Source of the DNA: Bradyrhizobium sp. SZCCHNS1050 | GTDB lineage: Bacteria > Pseudomonadota > Alphaproteobacteria > Rhizobiales > Xanthobacteraceae | NCBI RefSeq assembly: GCF_032484785.1 | Contig: NZ_JAUETR010000002.1 | Coordinates: forward strand, 248,001 to 312,000 | Length of the DNA: 64,000 nt | Direction of reading: 5' to 3' | Part shown: one piece after another, positions 60,140 through 64,000 of the stretch | Position numbering within the stretch: the stretch's first letter is position 1 | Layout of the letters: each line of letters begins with the position of its first letter | Program-made: the position numbers and the translations under genes | The notes under the pieces: generated by a model | Told to the model about the DNA's origin: nothing | What the model saw: only the letters and a program-made list of their open reading frames with translations | Databases searched by the model: none

Positions 60140-62422
60140 GTGAGCGAGAAAGCAAAAATCCAGGACTACAGGGCTCCGGCCGGCGGATGGGGTTCGGTGC
60201 ACGCGGTCGCCAGCATCCTGACGCAGGAGGAGGTGACCCTGCTTGGCAGCGAGATCCTGTTGAAACAGAACAAGCCAGGCGGCTTCATGTGCGTCAGCTG
60301 CTCCTGGGCCAAGCCGGCAAAGCCGCACCCGTTCGAATTCTGCGAGAATGGCGCCAAGGCGACCGCGTGGGAAATCACCGGCAAGACAGTCGGACCGGAG
60401 TTCTTTGCTCGGCACAGTCTGACAGAATTGCGATCCTGGTCGGATCATCAGCTCGAAGAGCAGGGGCGTCTTGCTCATCCGATGCGCTATGACGCTGCGG
60501 CGGATCGCTATGTTGCCGTGAGCTGGGACGAGGCCCTTCGCGACATCGGGGCGGAGTTGAACAGGCTCGATCCACGCTCGGTCGTCATGTACACGTCGGG
60601 CCGGGCCTCGCTCGAGACGAGCTACATGTATCAGCTTTTCGGCCGCATGTACGGCACCAACAATTTTCCCGACAGCTCCAACATGTGCCACGAATCCACA
60701 TCAGTTGCTCTGCCGGAGGTGATTGGCGTCCCCGTCGGTACGGTGCTCCTTGAGGATTTCGACAAGGCGGATTGCTTCTTCTTCTTCGGCCAGAACACGA
60801 CCACCAACTCGCCGCGCATGCTGCATCCGTTGCAGAAGGCGGCACAACGCGGCGTGCCCATCATCACGTTCAATCCGCTGCGGGAGCGTGGGCTGGAGCG
60901 CTTCACCAATCCGCAAAATCCCATTCAAATGGTGCTGACGGGAGGAACGCGGATCAGCACGCAGTATCATCAGCTGCGCATGGGCGGCGATGGTGCGGCA
61001 CTACTCGGATTGTGCAAGGCCGTGATCGAGGCGGATGATGCCGCGGTCGCGACCAAGAGCCCGCCCGTGCTCGATGTCGCCTTCATCGAGCGGCACACGT
61101 CCGGCTTCGAAGCTTTCGCAACCTGCTGCCGGCAGGCGTCGTGGAGCGATATCGAACGCTCCTCCGGCCTCACGCGCGGCGCCATTCTGGAGGCTGCCAA
61201 GGTCTACGCAGGCTCGCACGCCGTGATCGCCAATTATGGGATGGGAATAACCCAGCATCGGCATGGCGTCGAAACCGCGAAGATGATTGTCAACCTGCTG
61301 CTGTTACGCGGCAACATCGGAAAGCCGGGGGCCGGCATCTCGCCGGTTCGTGGCCATTCCAACGTTCAGGGGCAACGCACCGTCGGCATCTCCGAGAAGA
61401 CCAAGTTGGTGCCGCTCGACAAGCTTGCCGAGCTCTATTCGTTCGAGCCGCCGCGTTGGGACGGTCTCAGCACGGTCGATGCCTGCCAAGGCATCATCAA
61501 GGGGGACGTCAAGGGCTTCGTCAGTCTCGGCGGTAACTTCCTGCGCGCCGTCCCTGAACGCTCGCTGATGGAGCCGGCGTGGTCGAAGCTGCGGCTGTCG
61601 GTGCAGATCGCAACCAAGCTCAATCGCAGCCACATCGTCCCAGGCGAGGTGACCTATCTGCTGCCGTGCCTCGGCCGCATCGAAATCGACCGGCAGGCAG
61701 GCGGAGATCAGGCGGTCTCGATGGAGGACTCCACCACCTGCATTCACGGCTCGCGCGGGCAGCGCCAACCCGTCGCAGAGACCCTGTTGTCGGAACCAGC
61801 CATTGTCGCCGGTCTCGCCAAGGCCACCCTGAAGCCAAATCCGCGCGTCGATTGGGATGCCTGGGTGGGCGACTACGCGCGCGTCAGAGACGCGATCGAG
61901 CGGACCTATCCCGAGCAGTTCAAAGACTTCAACAAGCGCCTGTTTGAGCCCGGCGGCTTTCCGCGGCCGCTTGGTGCCCGCGAACGCAAATGGAAGACGC
62001 CGACCGGCAAGGCGAACTTCACCGTGCCCAAGGCGGCGCTCAATCCGCCGGAGGAAGGCAATGGCGTTTACCAGCTGATGACCTTGCGCGCCGACGGCCA
62101 GTTCAACACCACCATCTACAACGAGGACGACCGGTTTCGCGGCGTCACCGGTGGCCGTCAGATCGTCTTCATGAACGCGAGCGACATGGCTGATCTGGGC
62201 ATCAAGCAGGGCGAGCCGGTTCGGCTCTCGACCGAGGCCGATGACGGCGTGGAGCGCTCGCTGGGCGGGCTCCAGGCAGTGGCGTTCGACATTCCGCGCT
62301 ACAGCGTTGCGGCCTACTACCCCGAATGCAACGGATTGATTCCGCTATGGCACTACGCGGAAGGGAGCAAGGTGCCCGCCGCCAAGTCGATCCCGGTCCG
62401 GATCTCGCGCGACATGGCCTGA
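60140..62422 (+). CDS. FdhF/YdeP-type molybdopterin oxidoreductase
   Basis: A 760-residue enzyme, close to the length of E. coli YdeP (759). The start is GTG 60140, with GGAGAG upstream, giving MSEKAKIQDYRAPAGGWGSV; the frame is open far upstream but without similarity. N-terminal Cys residues (FMCVSCSWAKP) correspond to the weak iron-sulfur region of the family. Molybdopterin-binding blocks include FGRMYGTNNFPDSSNMCHES, FFGQNTTTNSPRMLHP, NIGKPGAGISPVRGHSNVQG and the C-terminal TLRADGQFNTTIYNEDDRFR G. YdeP is linked to acid resistance in E. coli; the substrate is unknown. Confidence 0.9.
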   Translation: MSEKAKIQDYRAPAGGWGSVHAVASILTQEEVTLLGSEILLKQNKPGGFMCVSCSWAKPAKPHPFEFCENGAKATAWEITGKTVGPEFFARHSLTELRSWSDHQLEEQGRLAHPMRYDAAADRYVAVSWDEALRDIGAELNRLDPRSVVMYTSGRASLETSYMYQLFGRMYGTNNFPDSSNMCHESTSVALPEVIGVPVGTVLLEDFDKADCFFFFGQNTTTNSPRMLHPLQKAAQRGVPIITFNPLRERGLERFTNPQNPIQMVLTGGTRISTQYHQLRMGGDGAALLGLCKAVIEADDAAVATKSPPVLDVAFIERHTSGFEAFATCCRQASWSDIERSSGLTRGAILEAAKVYAGSHAVIANYGMGITQHRHGVETAKMIVNLLLLRGNIGKPGAGISPVRGHSNVQGQRTVGISEKTKLVPLDKLAELYSFEPPRWDGLSTVDACQGIIKGDVKGFVSLGGNFLRAVPERSLMEPAWSKLRLSVQIATKLNRSHIVPGEVTYLLPCLGRIEIDRQAGGDQAVSMEDSTTCIHGSRGQRQPVAETLLSEPAIVAGLAKATLKPNPRVDWDAWVGDYARVRDAIERTYPEQFKDFNKRLFEPGGFPRPLGARERKWKTPTGKANFTVPKAALNPPEEGNGVYQLMTLRADGQFNTTIYNEDDRFRGVTGGRQIVFMNASDMADLGIKQGEPVRLSTEADDGVERSLGGLQAVAFDIPRYSVAAYYPECNGLIPLWHYAEGSKVPAAKSIPVRISRDMA

Positions 62423-62436
62423 GCTATCCGGAGCGG

Positions 62437-63933
62437 TCAGCCAGCAGCCCGTTGTCGTGCGTCGCCCGGCGCCGCCGTTGCGCAAGGGCTCGTGATCTCC
62501 GGCGGGGTCGCGCCGGGGCGGAGCGGGACGACCAGCCGGCACACCAATCCCTCGGGACGCCAGTCGAACGAGGCGCGCCCACCGAGCTGGCTTTCCACAC
62601 TGGCCATCAGGCTGCGCGTGCCGAAGCCGCGCGAGGTCGGCGCGCGCACCAAGGGACCGCCGGTTTCAATCCAGATCAGATCCAGGCGCTCATCCTCGAT
62701 GCTCCATTTGACCGAGAGATGCCCGGAGCGGACCGACAGCGCGCCGTATTTGGCCGAGTTTGTCACCAGCTCGTGCAGCGCCAGCGCCAGCGTCTGCGCG
62801 GTCGCAGGCTCAAGCTGCAGATCGACGCCGTCAAAGGCGACTTGGCCGCCGGTTGCATAGGGCGCGAGCTCTTCGGCCACCAACCTACCTATTTTCGCAC
62901 CTTCCCAGCTTGATAGCGAGAGGATGGTGTGAACGCGGGCCAGTGCGCTGATGCGCCCCTCTACCGCGTTGACATAGGTCTTCACGCTGTCGGCTTTGGT
63001 CAGGCGAACGATCGACTGAGCCAAGGTCAGCGCATTCTTGGCACGATGATCGACCTCGCGGGTCAGCAGGTTCTGGCGTTCCTCGGCGCGCTTGCGCTCG
63101 GTGATGTCGATCGTGACCCCGCTGACGCGGACCACGCGGCCGGTCCTGTCGGTGGTCGCCGCGGCCGTTCCCACGCACCACCGCTCTTCGCCATCGGGCC
63201 GGTGGATCCGGAACTCAGCCTCATACGACGTCGCGCCACGGCTGAATTCCGCGACCACCTGGCGGGCGCGCTCGGCATCCTCCCGGTGCAGCAGCGCCAT
63301 GATGTTCACGGTGTTCAGCTCGAAGTTCTGCGGCGTGACGCCGAAGATGCGGTACTGCCCCTCGTCCCACATCCAGTCGCCATTGACACCGTCCCAGTCC
63401 CACGAGCCCATCCTGCCGGCCGCGATCGCCATGCTCCGACGCTGCTCGCTCTCGACGAGCTTTGCTGTCGATCGCTCAAGCTCGGCGGTGCGGGCCCGTA
63501 CCCGGTCCTCCAGCTCAAGGTTCAGATGTTCCAGCTCGCGTGTCTTGCGATAGAGCTCGGCAAAAACCTTGATTTTGGCGCGCAGCACCTCCGGCACGAC
63601 AGGAACCGGCACGTAGTCGACGGCGCCCATCTCATAGCCACGAAGGCGATCGAAGTCGCTCACCTGGATGGCGGAGATAAAGATGATCGCAATCTTCTGG
63701 AACCTCGGATGCTCACGGATCATTTGCGCCAGCTCGAAGCCGTCGAGCTCAGGCATGCAGACGTCGACGAGAATCACCGCGATCTCATTCTTCAGCAGAA
63801 TTTCGAGCGCCTCGCGACCAGACGTGGCGACTACGAGGTTTTCGCCGAGTTCCTTCAGGATGACCTCGTAGGCCAGCAGCTTCGCCGGCTGATCGTCGAC
63901 CAAGAGGATGTTGACCTTCGCATGTTCCATCAT
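62437..63933 (-). CDS. Receiver-PAS-HWE histidine kinase
   Basis: A 498-residue signalling protein. The N-terminal receiver has the phospho-acceptor Asp57 (VILVDVCMPELDG). A coiled coil (REIEHLNLELEDRV-like, about 135-175) follows, then a PAS domain with PAC (EFRIHRPDGEERWCVGTAA, VSGVTIDITERKRAEE). The kinase part has His296 in REVDHRAKNALTLAQSIVRL and the HATPase ALHELVTNSAKYGALS. These are HWE-family features, not the standard HisKA. There is no membrane segment, so it is cytoplasmic. The start at 63933 is used; an ATG at 63930 is adjacent. The upstream gene, ten bases away, ends in a receiver domain, so this is a phosphorelay cluster. Confidence 0.9.
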   Translation of the reverse strand: MMEHAKVNILLVDDQPAKLLAYEVILKELGENLVVATSGREALEILLKNEIAVILVDVCMPELDGFELAQMIREHPRFQKIAIIFISAIQVSDFDRLRGYEMGAVDYVPVPVVPEVLRAKIKVFAELYRKTRELEHLNLELEDRVRARTAELERSTAKLVESEQRRSMAIAAGRMGSWDWDGVNGDWMWDEGQYRIFGVTPQNFELNTVNIMALLHREDAERARQVVAEFSRGATSYEAEFRIHRPDGEERWCVGTAAATTDRTGRVVRVSGVTIDITERKRAEERQNLLTREVDHRAKNALTLAQSIVRLTKADSVKTYVNAVEGRISALARVHTILSLSSWEGAKIGRLVAEELAPYATGGQVAFDGVDLQLEPATAQTLALALHELVTNSAKYGALSVRSGHLSVKWSIEDERLDLIWIETGGPLVRAPTSRGFGTRSLMASVESQLGGRASFDWRPEGLVCRLVVPLRPGATPPEITSPCATAAPGDARQRAAG

Positions 63934-63943
63934 GATGAGCCGT

Positions 63944-64000
63944 TCAGCGGTGCAGCCACATGCGGATCGCAAGAAGCAGCTGCTCGGTATTGACGGGTTT
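63944..64000 (-). CDS. C-terminal end of a receiver-domain protein (cut by window edge)
   Basis: Only the last 18 codons are in the window: KPVNTEQLLLAIRMWLHR and TGA at 63946-63944. Lys-Pro-Val followed by EQLLLAIRMWL is the end of a receiver domain (the conserved KP after strand 5 and the last helix), as at the end of hybrid sensor kinases. It lies ten bases upstream of the receiver-PAS-HWE kinase on the same strand. Confidence 0.7.
   Translation of the reverse strand, partial: KPVNTEQLLLAIRMWLHR

Overview
The window looks like the chromosome of a Bradyrhizobium-type alphaproteobacterium. GC is high, and the backbone order uvrA / ssb / HD phosphohydrolase / gyrA / coaD / two cyclophilins / queA / asd / tgt is what I expect in that group. 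It also has a GTTC-N7-GTTC SOS box, small secreted proteins of Bradyrhizobium type and an HWE-family kinase. I see no rRNA, tRNA, CRISPR array, insertion sequence or integrase.

Region 1 (1-5165): the start of uvrA with a LexA-type box, then five tandem outer-membrane beta-barrel genes on the minus strand in the order A-B-B'-A'-C. They sit between uvrA and ssb. Region 2 (5.6-18.5 kb): housekeeping genes. Points of note are a decayed DUF2306 gene, a 7-bp tandem repeat directly after gyrA, a palindromic repeat before queA, a Tgt that lacks the three zinc cysteines, and a promoter / Thr-rich mini-ORF / terminator arrangement in front of asd that looks like an attenuator. Region 3 (18.5-23.3 kb): a caspase-like protein with a peptidoglycan-binding domain, a DMT transporter, small secreted proteins and a formyltransferase.

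Region 4 (23.9-40.7 kb, all minus strand) is the most unusual part. It encodes a type I secretion ABC transporter and membrane-fusion protein, a TibC/AAH-type O-heptosyltransferase fused to TPRs, two large unknown proteins built from one or two ~500-residue modules with Thr/Gly-rich and His-rich tails, and a 1408-residue protein with two TPR-sulfotransferase units in tandem. I read it as a candidate system that makes, modifies (heptosylation, perhaps sulfation) and exports surface proteins by a type I route. No autotransporter, the usual partner of this heptosyltransferase family, is present. Divergent from it lies a redox pair: a cytochrome b561 / ethylbenzene-dehydrogenase-like haem fusion and a 2Fe-2S flavin reductase.

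Region 5 (44.6-64 kb): a VOC protein and a PuuB-like oxidase divergent from each other, a four-gene Dpp/Opp-type peptide ABC operon, an operon of a DUF4173 membrane protein with a two-component system, a membrane-anchored GH3 glycosidase, several small proteins including a frameshifted DUF3072 gene, a PfpI-family protein, a YdeP-like molybdopterin oxidoreductase, a receiver-PAS-HWE kinase, and the tail of another receiver protein cut by the window end.
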